Source: Flavobacteriales bacterium UBA5422 (lineage in GTDB: Bacteria > Bacteroidota > Bacteroidia > Flavobacteriales_D > Crocinitomicaceae). Taken from it: DNA of 32,947 bases. The first letter of the stretch is position 1, and each line of letters starts with the position of its first letter. Below the pieces are notes generated by a model. That model was not told the DNA's origin, did no database searches, and saw nothing but the letters and a program-made list of their open reading frames with translations. Positions 16,501-24,024 of the stretch are shown here, one piece after another. Position numbers and translations under genes: made by a program. The stretch is taken from NCBI GenBank assembly GCA_002409405.1, contig DHNG01000029.1, positions 112,195 to 145,141 on the forward strand, read 5' to 3'.

Positions 16501-18815
16501 CGGTGAACGATGCACCTGTTGCAAATGACGATACAGCTACAACAGATGAAGATACACCTGTTGTCATTGATGTTCTTTCCAACGATACGGATGCAGACGG
16601 CAACCTGGATGAAACCAGTGTAACAGTTGTAACACCACCAACAAACGGAACAGCCACGGTTGATCCTGTTACGGGAGAAATCACGTATACACCGAACCCG
16701 GATTTCCATGGAACGGATACGCTTGTATATTCGATTTGTGATACAGGCATGCCGGTTTTATGTGACACAGCAATTGTCGTCATTACAGTGAGCCCGGTAA
16801 ACGATGCACCTGTTGCAAATGATGATACAGCTACAACAGACGAAGATACGCCTGTTGTCATTGATGTTCCTTCCAATGATACAGATGTAGATGGTAATCT
16901 GGATGAAACAACTGTAACAGTTGTAACACCACCAACGAACGGAACAGCTACGGTTGATCCTGTTACGGGAGAAATCACGTACACACCGAACCCGGATTTT
17001 CATGGAACGGATACGCTTGTATATTCGATTTGTGACACGGGCATACCGGTGTTGTGTGACACAGCAATTGTTATAATTACCGTAAACCCGGTGAACGACG
17101 CACCTGTTGCAAATGACGATATAGCTACAACAGATGAAGATACACCTGTTGTCATTGATGTTCCTTCCAATGATACGGATGTGGATGGCAACCTGGATGA
17201 AACGAGTGTAACAGTTGTAACACCACCAACGAACGGTACGATAACAGTTGATCCTGTTACGGGAGAAATGACCTACACGCCAGCTACCGGATTTAGTGGA
17301 AATGATACACTTGTGTATTCGATTTGTGATACGGGAATGCCGGTGCTGTGTGATACAGCAGTCGTTGTGATTACAGTTGTACCGTGTTTATCTGATCCGA
17401 TGAAAGATTGCGATGGAGATGGTGTAACCAATGGAGATGAGTTGGCAGATGGAACTGATCCGAACGATCCATGTGATTACAGCGCGGCAAATCAGCAAAC
17501 ACCTGACGCTGCATGGAATGCACTGGATTGTGACGAAGATGGAGTAACCAACGGAGACGAATTAACAGATGGTACCAACCCGAATGATCCGTGTGATTAT
17601 CAGGTTTCAAGCGTTACACTTTCCCAGGGAACAATTTGGAACAATGCCGACTGTGATGGTGACGGAGTAACCAATGAAGATGAGTTGACAGACGGAACCA
17701 ATCCAAATGATCCGTGTGATTACAACGCGGCAAGTCAAACAACTCCAGGTGCAGACTGGAATGCATTGGATTGTGATGGTGATGGTGTGACGAACGGTGA
17801 TGAGGTGGTAGATGGTACCAACCCAAATGATCCATGTGATTACAGTACCGGAAGTATCACACTTACACAAGGAGGTGCTTGGAACAGTGCGGATTGTGAC
17901 GAAGATGGAGTGACCAACGGAGACGAATTAACAGATGGTACAAACCCGAATGATCCGTGCGATTATCAGGTTTCAAGCATTACACTTTCCCAGGGAACAA
18001 TCTGGAACAATGCAGACTGTGACGGTGATGGAGTAACCAATGAAGACGAGTTGACCGATGGAACTAATCCAAATGATCCGTGTGATTACAACGCGGCAAG
18101 TCAAACAACTCCGGGTGCAGACTGGAATGCATTGGATTGTGATGGCGATGGTGTGACGAACGGTGATGAGGTAGCGGATGGTACCAATCCAAATGATCCA
18201 TGTGATTACAGTACCGGAAGTATCACGCTTACACAAGGAGGTGTGTGGAACAGTGCTGATTGTGACAATGACGGACTCACAAATGAAGAAGAAGTAGAAG
18301 CTGGAACCGATCCGTTGAATCCGGATACAGATGGCGATGGTGTGATAGATGGTGATGAGGTAACAGACGGAACTGACCCAAATAACCCGTGTAATTTTAT
18401 ACTGACAAGTCAGACCGTAACTCCGGGAGCAGGATGGATGAATGCAGACTGTGATGGTGACGGAATTACCAATGGCGATGAATTGGCAGGAGGATCTGAC
18501 CCGCTTGATCCATGTGATCCGAATACATGCAGTATTGATATTCCGAATGCGTTTACACCGGATGGTGATGGGATCAACGATGTATGGGTGATTAACGGAA
18601 TCGAAGCATACCCGGACAACCAGTTGACAGTATACAACCGCTGGGGGAACGTTGTGTACACAGCCGACGGATACCTCAATACCTGGAATGGTTCATCCAA
18701 CAGTAATCTGAACATCGGAGGAGGAGAATTGCCTACGGGAACATATTACTACGTGATTGACACCAAAAACAGCAACGTAGGTGTATTGAAAGGATATGTG
18801 TATATCCAGCGATAA
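13509..18815 (+). CDS. Giant multidomain surface protein with RCC1-like head, Ig/cadherin-like and TSP3 repeats, type B T9SS sorting domain
   Basis: The 1768 residues begin with a signal peptide (cleavage near DASAQ). Domains in order: RCC1/BLIP-II-like propeller repeats (about 40-415; GSFLIWGAGAW, GLYAWGTNN, GQWYTWGPR, KLYAMGGNASGQLGQGN, GELWSWGNNNN); a GEVED domain (about 465-640; YAWVDWNGDG and GEVEDFYLDVD); four thrombospondin-3-like units of 41 residues (645-807; DCDGDGVTN...DGTDP..PC); five 98-residue Ig/cadherin-like units (808-1297; ANDDTATTDEDTPVVIDV ... NGTATVDPVTGEITYTP); a second TSP3 array (1300-1671); and a type B T9SS C-terminal domain (about 1672-1768; IPNAFTPDGDGINDVWVI ... 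YNRWGNVVY ... GTYYYVI). This predicts a calcium-rich rod on the cell surface, an adhesin or SprB-like filament. The SprF-family partner follows 33 bp downstream. Confidence 0.93.
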   Translation: MIHQLLFKKTYVSFLMSIPFFLGMAQDASAQSSGCNPLQAYDQIQSGFHTTIATRPDGSFLIWGAGAWADGNGTSTNRHLTPVVIAPNPSAPHEHYNYTGSPLFATLATNSSSATQGFVLSTTGLYAWGTNNIAIGTGLYNTTGFQQILMPVGVTPADVKNMIASFGSLLLLTNSGEVYVSGRNASIHGIGGTTPGAGDNYWSRVTRNITGNPPLTGVIDIRVSPTGAFAVTSTGQWYTWGPRCYLGDGSAVATYDRATPMTTPFTGTPVMIAITSDYTNTTWDNAANRTSYYAINPADNKLYAMGGNASGQLGQGNTAHSLGWVPVRNATNTADLANVIFVSGNDQDGWTTASAAVSVILANGELWSWGNNNNQMIGVPGGTGTHSLPQVPNGFTLGTDIATYVEVGGHTTACMKLCAERYCYVGHKIDGSMGDNVSTTSTVSTFDCANTPLGLICGSSTYDAGDAPLSYENGNPATHYYVCGDELYLGTIPPDPDNGLNNNVAWGADNTGTNGDGADEDGLVTPMSHSTANPDFSTTLTYVNNSGSAANIYAWVDWNGDGIFSLDEAVQTSVPSATGPQTVSLQWNGVTTSCGIKYVRVRMTTETLTDNAATPIDERSYGSVIHGEVEDFYLDVDILSDPLGDCDGDGVTNQDEIADGTDPGDPCNFNLTSQSIAPGVAWNNADCDGDGVTNGDEITDGTDPLNPCELLTGSVTLPTGAIWNNADCDGDGVINGQEVTDGTNPTDPCDFVLASQSLPPTAAWNNADCDGDGVTNSQEVVDGTNPLNPCEYQASHITLPHTSNCPPVANDDTATTDEDTPVVIDVPSNDTDVDGNLDETSVTVVTPPVNGTATVDPVTGEITYTPNPNFNGNDTLVYSICDTGIPALCDTAVVIITVNPVNDPPIANGDVATTNEDTPVVIDVPSNDTDVDGNLDENSVTVVTPPTNGTATVDPVTGEITYTPNTGFTGNDTLIYSICDTGMPVLCDTAIVVITVSPVNDAPVANDDTATTDEDTPVVIDVLSNDTDADGNLDETSVTVVTPPTNGTATVDPVTGEITYTPNPDFHGTDTLVYSICDTGMPVLCDTAIVVITVSPVNDAPVANDDTATTDEDTPVVIDVPSNDTDVDGNLDETTVTVVTPPTNGTATVDPVTGEITYTPNPDFHGTDTLVYSICDTGIPVLCDTAIVIITVNPVNDAPVANDDIATTDEDTPVVIDVPSNDTDVDGNLDETSVTVVTPPTNGTITVDPVTGEMTYTPATGFSGNDTLVYSICDTGMPVLCDTAVVVITVVPCLSDPMKDCDGDGVTNGDELADGTDPNDPCDYSAANQQTPDAAWNALDCDEDGVTNGDELTDGTNPNDPCDYQVSSVTLSQGTIWNNADCDGDGVTNEDELTDGTNPNDPCDYNAASQTTPGADWNALDCDGDGVTNGDEVVDGTNPNDPCDYSTGSITLTQGGAWNSADCDEDGVTNGDELTDGTNPNDPCDYQVSSITLSQGTIWNNADCDGDGVTNEDELTDGTNPNDPCDYNAASQTTPGADWNALDCDGDGVTNGDEVADGTNPNDPCDYSTGSITLTQGGVWNSADCDNDGLTNEEEVEAGTDPLNPDTDGDGVIDGDEVTDGTDPNNPCNFILTSQTVTPGAGWMNADCDGDGITNGDELAGGSDPLDPCDPNTCSIDIPNAFTPDGDGINDVWVINGIEAYPDNQLTVYNRWGNVVYTADGYLNTWNGSSNSNLNIGGGELPTGTYYYVIDTKNSNVGVLKGYVYIQR
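15441..15929 (+). repeat. TSP3-like tandem repeat array 1 (4 x 123 bp)
   Basis: Four in-frame units start at 15441, 15564, 15687 and 15810, exactly 123 bp apart. Each encodes DCDGDGVxN..E..DGT(D/N)P..PC followed by a linker; the first three linkers end W-N-N-A. Each unit holds an Asp-rich putative Ca2+ loop and two cysteines (DCD and PC). Confidence 0.9.
15930..17385 (+). repeat. Five tandem 294-bp Ig/cadherin-like repeats
   Basis: Units begin at 15930, 16224, 16518, 16812 and 17106, a constant 294 bp (98 residues). The DNA between units is strongly conserved (for example GATCCTGTTACxGGAGAAAT recurs in each), pointing to recent duplication or gene conversion. Every unit has a cysteine pair in SICDTGxPxLCDTA. 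The last unit ends in VVPC instead of the usual PVND linker. Confidence 0.92.
17406..18527 (+). repeat. TSP3-like tandem repeat array 2 containing a duplicated 366-bp block
   Basis: Unit starts at 17406, 17526, 17649, 17769, 17892, 18015, 18135, 18258 and 18447 give mostly alternating 120/123-bp steps; the eighth unit is longer (189 bp) and contains two calcium-loop motifs. Bases 17526-17891 and 17892-18257 are two copies of a three-unit block (122 residues) that I align by hand with about 22 mismatches, mostly synonymous, and only three residue changes. Confidence 0.9.
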
Positions 18816-18848
18816 GAATAGAAATTTTTCACATTGAAAAAAATAAGA

Positions 18849-19772
18849 ATGAAAACAATTAAGTTTTTAGCAGGTTGTTTAACACTGGTGCTTCTCGGAA
18901 GCACCAGTGCAACTGCACAGCAAGATCCTCATTATACCCAGTATTTTGACAACATGCTGTTTATCAATCCGGCATATGCCGGAAGTCGTGGAATGTTGAA
19001 CATGACAGGAATTCACCGGGAGCAATGGGTCGGATTTGACGGAAGACCCCGTTCATCGACATTTAGTATTCACTCTCCGCTATCGTACGAATCCATCGGA
19101 TTAGGGCTGACAGCAGTTAATGACAACATCGGTCCGATGAACCAGACAATGTTTTATGCGGATGCATCATACACAGTGAAGTTTAAAAACCACCGGGGAA
19201 AACTGGCATTTGGTGTGAAGGGAGGAATCAACCTGATTAATATCGGAAGAGACGGACTGAACACAGACAACCCGAACGATCCGAAATTACTGCAAAACAT
19301 TCGCAACAACATCAATCCGAATTTCGGGTTTGGAATTTACTACCACACACCCGGTTTTTTCATTGGGGTGAGTACTCCGAAATTACTGGAACGAAGTTAT
19401 GATGAACTGAGTACAACCAACCTGGAACGTCGCCATTATTTTGCAACTATCGGAGGGGTGATTCGCCTATCGGATAAATGGAAACTCCGCCCGACTTCCT
19501 TGTTGAAAATAACAGAAGGAGCTCCGTTGAGCTTGGATTTGACAGCAGCGGCCATTTACAATGAAAAACTGTGGTTGGGAGCAAATTACCGCTTGCTGGC
19601 TGCGTTTGGAGCATTTGTACAGGTACAGATCACACCGCAGTTCAAAATCGGGGTAGCCAGTGATTTCGGAACACAACGATTGAGAAACTACAACAATGGA
19701 TCGTTTGAAATCATGCTGTCGTATGACTGTTTGTTCAAAAAAGAAGGGATCCGTTCACCTCGTTATTTCTAA
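18849..19772 (+). CDS. PorP/SprF family type IX secretion outer-membrane protein
   Basis: I choose the ATG at 18849 (308 codons including stop) because it places a clean signal peptide (FLAGCLTLVLLGSTSATAQ) at the N-terminus; the longer TTG-initiated form adds only five basic residues. The mature protein starts QQDPHYTQYFDNMLFINPAYAGS, the hallmark of PorP/SprF proteins, and continues with a predicted outer-membrane beta-barrel (GIHREQWVGFDGRPRSSTF, GLGLTAVNDNIGP, LAFGVKGGINLI, FGFGIYYHTPGFFIGVS) and ends IMLSYDCLFKKEGIRSPRYF. In Flavobacterium johnsoniae, SprF is needed for secretion or attachment of the type B cargo SprB, so this paralogue is probably the dedicated partner of the giant protein upstream. 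The downstream gene begins 24 bp later. Confidence 0.92.
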   Translation: MKTIKFLAGCLTLVLLGSTSATAQQDPHYTQYFDNMLFINPAYAGSRGMLNMTGIHREQWVGFDGRPRSSTFSIHSPLSYESIGLGLTAVNDNIGPMNQTMFYADASYTVKFKNHRGKLAFGVKGGINLINIGRDGLNTDNPNDPKLLQNIRNNINPNFGFGIYYHTPGFFIGVSTPKLLERSYDELSTTNLERRHYFATIGGVIRLSDKWKLRPTSLLKITEGAPLSLDLTAAAIYNEKLWLGANYRLLAAFGAFVQVQITPQFKIGVASDFGTQRLRNYNNGSFEIMLSYDCLFKKEGIRSPRYF

Positions 19773-19795
19773 TTCTAAAAAACACAGACATAGAC

Positions 19796-22051
19796 ATGAA
19801 AATAGTTCTATTAGCAATTAGTTGCAGTATTTCAATGGCCCTGTTTGCACAATCAGGTAAATTGAAGAAAGCAGATAGTTATTTCAACCGGTTGTCGTAC
19901 GCATATGCTGCCGAATTGTATGAAGACCTGATTGGTTCAGAAGTAGACAGTCCGGCATTGAAAAGTAAGTTGGCACTGAGTTACCTGAAAATGGACAATT
20001 ATACAAAAGCGGTCGATTATTACAGCCAAATGATTGCATCCCCGGAAGCCAGACCGGAAGATTATTACAATTATGCATCTGCGCTGAAACAAGCGGGAAA
20101 TTATCAGGAAAGTGATAAGTGGATGAATAGATACAGTCAGACTGCTACGGCCGATCTACGGAGTCAATTGTTTTTGGCAAATACAGGATACAAATCCAAT
20201 ATTGAGAAGAACCAGCCGTTCTTTTCACTGGAAAACCTGAACCTGAATACAGCTGCTGCCGATTTTGGAGGATACTACAACCCCTCACAGGACAAAATGT
20301 ACTTCATTACAGCACGAAAAAAACGTGCCTTTGTCAAAAACGAATGGTCCTGGGATGCAAAGCGCTTCCTGGATGTTTACCAGGTGACAGTCGATCAGCA
20401 ACAGTTGGGAAAACCGAAGCGTGTATCGAAGGTGAACACCAAGTTTCATGAAGGTCCGCTGGCATTTGCACCTGACGGAAAGACGGTTTATTTTACCCGC
20501 AATAATATTGCTTCAGGAAGTAAACGCCGTGACGGACAAAAAATCCAGAACCTAAAGTTGTACAGTGCAACCGTGGATGAACATGGAAAATGGGGCAATG
20601 AACAAGAGTTTCCCTACAATTCCAAAGACTTTTCTGTCGGACACCCGACGATTTCAAAGGATGGAAAAACGATCTATTTTGTATCGGATAAACCGGGAGG
20701 ACACGGTGGTGCAGATATCTACAAAGCAGCAATTTTACCGGACGGAACATTCGGAGAAATGATCAATTTGGGGAAAGACATCAATACAGAAGGGCAGGAG
20801 ATGTTCCCGTTTATTGACGGAGAAGGCAGGTTGTTTTTCTCAACAGATGGTCATCCGGGGTTGGGAGGACTGGATGTATTTGTTGCGTTGCCGGAAGGAG
20901 AGCAATTCGGGAAAATTCACAACCTCGGATTGCCGGTGAATGGTCAGTTTGACGATTTTGCATTCAACCTGTCCAACGATTTAAAAACAGGTTTCCTTTC
21001 ATCCAACCGCGATGGAGGAAAAGGTGGAGATGACATCTACGCGGTGCAATTGATTCGTCCGTTTGTATTTGGAATTACCATTAAAGGAACCGCAAAAGAC
21101 AAGAAAGGAGAAATTATTCCGTTTGCAAAAATTGACCTGAAAGACGACAAAGGAACCATCATTGAAACGGTTACTGCTGATGAAAACGGTGCTTATTCTT
21201 TTGAAGCGGAATACGAGAAAAACTATGGGTTGGCAGGTACGAAAACGGATTACTTTGACGGGAAAAATACAGCAAATACATTCACAAATGAGCAAGTTGT
21301 TATTGCAGATGTAATTCTTGAAAAAGACCCTGGTTTATCGCTGTATGCATTGATCACCGATAAAAAAACAGGATTGCCGCTGGAAGGTGTACAGGTATAC
21401 CTGGTGGACAACCTGACAGATAAATCAAAGAAGATTGTGACGCCTGTATCCGGTGATTTCAGGGAAGCATTGTTCGGAAAAAAACTGAACGAGCGTGGAA
21501 GTTACAACCTGGTATTGCAGAAAGAAGGATATTTCTCAAAAACAGTAACCTATAATACCTTGTTTGATAAACCGGGACAGTATGACATTCACGCGATTTT
21601 GGATTTGGGGCTGGACCCGGAGGTAAAAGATTTATCGGAAATGGTACAGATTAACCCGATCAATTTTGACTTGAACAAGTATGTCATTCGCCCGGATGCA
21701 GCAAAAGAGCTGGACAAAATTGTGGAGGTCATGAACAAGTACCCGAATATGGTGGTAGAATTAGGATCTCATACAGACTGCCGTGCATCGAAAGCGTACA
21801 ATATGTCACTGTCGGATAAGCGCGCGAAGGCTTCCGCAGAATATATCAAGAAGAAAATTACTAATCCGGAGCGTATTTACGGGAAAGGGTACGGTGAATC
21901 GCGTCTGTTGAATGATTGCGCATGTGAAGGAACCGTAAAATCGGATTGCCCGGAAGAAGAGCACGAAAAGAACAGACGAACAGAATTTAAGGTAATCTCT
22001 ACAGGTGATGATAAACTGAAAGTGAACAACACCAGTACAGATAGTTTTTAG
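19796..22051 (+). CDS. PorE-like OmpA-family protein (TPR, PD40 propeller, CNA/CarboxypepD-like domain, OmpA peptidoglycan-binding)
   Basis: The 751-residue protein has a signal peptide (ISCSISMALFAQ), TPR-like helices (about 20-130; KKADSYFNRLSYAYAAELYEDL and DNYTKAVDYYSQM) and PD40/WD40-like repeats (about 155-400; DGKTVYFTRNN, SKDGKTIYFVSDKPGGHGG, DGEGRLFFSTDGHPGLGGLDVF, GFLSSNRDGGKGGDDIY). A carboxypeptidase-regulatory-like domain follows (about 428-500; IKGTAKDKKGEIIPFAKIDL and ADENGAYSFEAE), then a related segment (about 520-600) and a C-terminal OmpA domain (about 615-735; INFDLNKYVIRPDA, VVELGSHTDCRAS, NRRTEFKVI). This order is that of PorE, which links T9SS outer-membrane components to peptidoglycan. 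Together with the adjacent SprF-family protein it probably forms a wall-anchored complex for the giant adhesin. The gene ends at a strong terminator. Confidence 0.9.
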   Translation: MKIVLLAISCSISMALFAQSGKLKKADSYFNRLSYAYAAELYEDLIGSEVDSPALKSKLALSYLKMDNYTKAVDYYSQMIASPEARPEDYYNYASALKQAGNYQESDKWMNRYSQTATADLRSQLFLANTGYKSNIEKNQPFFSLENLNLNTAAADFGGYYNPSQDKMYFITARKKRAFVKNEWSWDAKRFLDVYQVTVDQQQLGKPKRVSKVNTKFHEGPLAFAPDGKTVYFTRNNIASGSKRRDGQKIQNLKLYSATVDEHGKWGNEQEFPYNSKDFSVGHPTISKDGKTIYFVSDKPGGHGGADIYKAAILPDGTFGEMINLGKDINTEGQEMFPFIDGEGRLFFSTDGHPGLGGLDVFVALPEGEQFGKIHNLGLPVNGQFDDFAFNLSNDLKTGFLSSNRDGGKGGDDIYAVQLIRPFVFGITIKGTAKDKKGEIIPFAKIDLKDDKGTIIETVTADENGAYSFEAEYEKNYGLAGTKTDYFDGKNTANTFTNEQVVIADVILEKDPGLSLYALITDKKTGLPLEGVQVYLVDNLTDKSKKIVTPVSGDFREALFGKKLNERGSYNLVLQKEGYFSKTVTYNTLFDKPGQYDIHAILDLGLDPEVKDLSEMVQINPINFDLNKYVIRPDAAKELDKIVEVMNKYPNMVVELGSHTDCRASKAYNMSLSDKRAKASAEYIKKKITNPERIYGKGYGESRLLNDCACEGTVKSDCPEEEHEKNRRTEFKVISTGDDKLKVNNTSTDSF

Positions 22052-22073
22052 TGGTTAGGTTTCGTAAGTTAGC

Positions 22074-22110
22074 AACAGGGGAAGGGCATTTGTCCTTCCT
22101 CTGTTTTTTT
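22074..22110 (+). terminator. Strong intrinsic terminator of the adhesin operon
   Basis: A 12-bp stem (AACAGGGGAAGG with CCTTCCTCTGTT, one G-T pair) encloses an 8-nt loop and is followed by a run of T residues. It lies about 22 bp after the PorE-like stop, in the convergent gap to the WG-repeat gene. Confidence 0.9.
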
Positions 22111-22129
22111 AACAAGCGGGATTTTTCGT

Positions 22130-23722
22130 TCATTTACGAAACTTTTTTTCAGCCAAATTATAGCGACAAATAACTTTTCGTATGGGATCTGTTTTTTTTG
22201 AGCCCTTTTTCGGAGGAACTTCCGCGAAAAATTCAATAATGGGATCGTAGTAATTTTCCTCCCACTCGTCAATCGGATACTTGGACGATACTTCGTGTAT
22301 TTTCTCTCCTGTAGTTGAATAAAATTCGTGTTTATAAAGATCATTTGGCACATGTGTTTGTTTTAAAACAATGCTTCCCCACCAATACGTGTTCACAATC
22401 TCATACTGCGTGTTTTCTGATTCTTCGGGAAATGTATGGAGATGGGAAAACGTGTCTTTTTCAAACTGATATGTAAGGATACTCTTAATGGGACGGCCTC
22501 CTCTATATTTAATACCATGACTGGAATACGAGGAATAAGAATTCCATGCTTTTGGAAATGGATTTGGATTTCGTTGGATCTTAATGATGAAGAAGGTGGG
22601 TGCCTTTTCTGTGTTGTTATCCATATAGAAACGATCGGTAACTATCAAATACTCATCATCATGCTCCTGAATAATTTCTTTGCCATCGAGCGTGGGAATA
22701 AAATGGATGGTCTTGATTGGGGGCTTTTGATCAATTGGGAAATGCCCACCTAAGTAAAAACGGTTGATGACAAACAGTAATTTTAATAGTGTATTTTCGG
22801 TTGCTGCATATAAACAGGCAGGATATGCTCTGCTGCCATCCTGATAAAACTCCAACCCCCTACAGTCTAATTGAAGTTGTTTTATCGTTGAATAGCGACA
22901 TGGGATTATTTCGAGGGGAATGGAATCATGTTCTTGTAAAAAAATGAGACCCCACATTCCATTTTTTTTAACACAATAGAAAAGCTCTTCGAAACGTATC
23001 GGAATGGAATCAAATTGAGGAGCAACCTCATAATTATAACTTATATTTAAGATCCCATATTTACCGTCATGTAGGGTTGTTACCGGATTGGTATGTGTTG
23101 CTGTAATAAATGCACCAGTGTATTTTGTAGGGTGAACCTGTATATTTGTTAATGAAGAAAGCCGTTTCGAATAATCCCAATCCCCGCCACCACCACCCCT
23201 CGGCTCATGCTTTTTTTCTACTTCTTTGCTATTGAGTTCATAGGTAATACGACCATACATACCTGCTTTTTTATACCCCAAAAGATAATGGTACTTCGCT
23301 TGGGAGAGATGGTTTTCTTTCCATATTTTCTTTTTCTTGTCATAAAATTTAGCTGGAGTGTGAGAAAGAAAAACTTGGTCGCGGAGACATTCTCCTAATA
23401 CATATAACGAATCATATGCCTGCTCGTTAAAAAACCACTTTATTGAATCAATCTTATTGTCTATCCAAGATGTAGTTGAGACAGATGTTTCCCAAAACTG
23501 TTTCACCGCAAAGAAGTAATCAGGTCCTTTTTGCAGAATGAATAATTCGCTTCCTAACCCTTGATGTCGGTCAGCATATGGCGTTATCTTATCGTAATTG
23601 GCGGGGAAAATTACTTTGTTCTCAAGATCCATTAAACCATATTTTCCCCCATCCGAAAAAATAACCTGACTTTTTACTTCTGATGCGAATAACAAAACGA
23701 GTAGCAGAAGAATTCCTCTCAT
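22130..23722 (-). CDS. WG-repeat secreted protein of unknown function
   Basis: I choose the ATG at 23722 (530 residues), which begins MRGILLLLVLLFASEVKSQ, a clear signal peptide; an in-frame ATG at 23776 would put 18 mostly polar residues before it. WG-repeat motifs are visible near the N-terminus (DGGKYGLMDLENKVIFPANYD) and in the middle (DGKYGILNISYNYEVAPQFDSI, KNGMWGLIFLQEHDSIPLEIIPC). Between them are a Gly run (PRGGGGGDWDYSKR) and longer non-repeat segments; the C-terminal third is rich in aromatic and charged residues (YEIVNTYWWGSIVLKQ, EWEENYYDPIIEFFAEV). No sorting domain is evident. WG-repeat proteins have no general biochemical function assigned. The gene is convergent with the adhesin operon and separated from it by a terminator. 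Confidence 0.82.
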   Translation of the reverse strand: MRGILLLLVLLFASEVKSQVIFSDGGKYGLMDLENKVIFPANYDKITPYADRHQGLGSELFILQKGPDYFFAVKQFWETSVSTTSWIDNKIDSIKWFFNEQAYDSLYVLGECLRDQVFLSHTPAKFYDKKKKIWKENHLSQAKYHYLLGYKKAGMYGRITYELNSKEVEKKHEPRGGGGGDWDYSKRLSSLTNIQVHPTKYTGAFITATHTNPVTTLHDGKYGILNISYNYEVAPQFDSIPIRFEELFYCVKKNGMWGLIFLQEHDSIPLEIIPCRYSTIKQLQLDCRGLEFYQDGSRAYPACLYAATENTLLKLLFVINRFYLGGHFPIDQKPPIKTIHFIPTLDGKEIIQEHDDEYLIVTDRFYMDNNTEKAPTFFIIKIQRNPNPFPKAWNSYSSYSSHGIKYRGGRPIKSILTYQFEKDTFSHLHTFPEESENTQYEIVNTYWWGSIVLKQTHVPNDLYKHEFYSTTGEKIHEVSSKYPIDEWEENYYDPIIEFFAEVPPKKGSKKTDPIRKVICRYNLAEKKFRK

Positions 23723-24024
23723 AGCTTTATAATTAGTATAAGTTTTGGAACGATTAGCAATAATCATTCCAGACATTATGCGTCAGAATGTATCTTTAAT
23801 TATCTTTTCGGAAAGAAAAATTGCGATAAATACACGAAAATTTCTTCAATGAAATCAAATCAACACAATTAAATAGTCTGATTGTTAGGCCGGTTTGTAT
23901 ATTTATAACAACACGTCATAAAATTTTTCAAACAGTTCAGTAGACGATTTATCCACTTAAAATGTTTTCCCGAAAACTCATTTTAGTGTGGATTATCTTT
24001 ATGTAAATCTTCAAACACACGAAT
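23723..24024. other. Divergent intergenic region between WG-repeat and LRR genes
   Basis: About 300 bp, AT-rich, with no credible coding frame on either strand. The only regulatory match I can support is TATCTTTA at 23994-24001 (plus strand), a possible -7 box 23 bp before the LRR gene ATG. No clear -7 box was found for the minus-strand gene. Confidence 0.5.

Noticed and set aside
16139..17191. Long open frames on the minus strand opposite the Ig-like and TSP3 repeats
   Set aside because: They are antisense mirrors of the repetitive coding strand, recur with the repeat period and give low-complexity Val/Ser/Thr- or His/Ile-rich peptides with no family resemblance.
15441..18527. CRISPR-like regular repeats
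   Set aside because: The regular spacing is due to in-frame protein repeats; repeats are long, imperfect and have no unique spacers.
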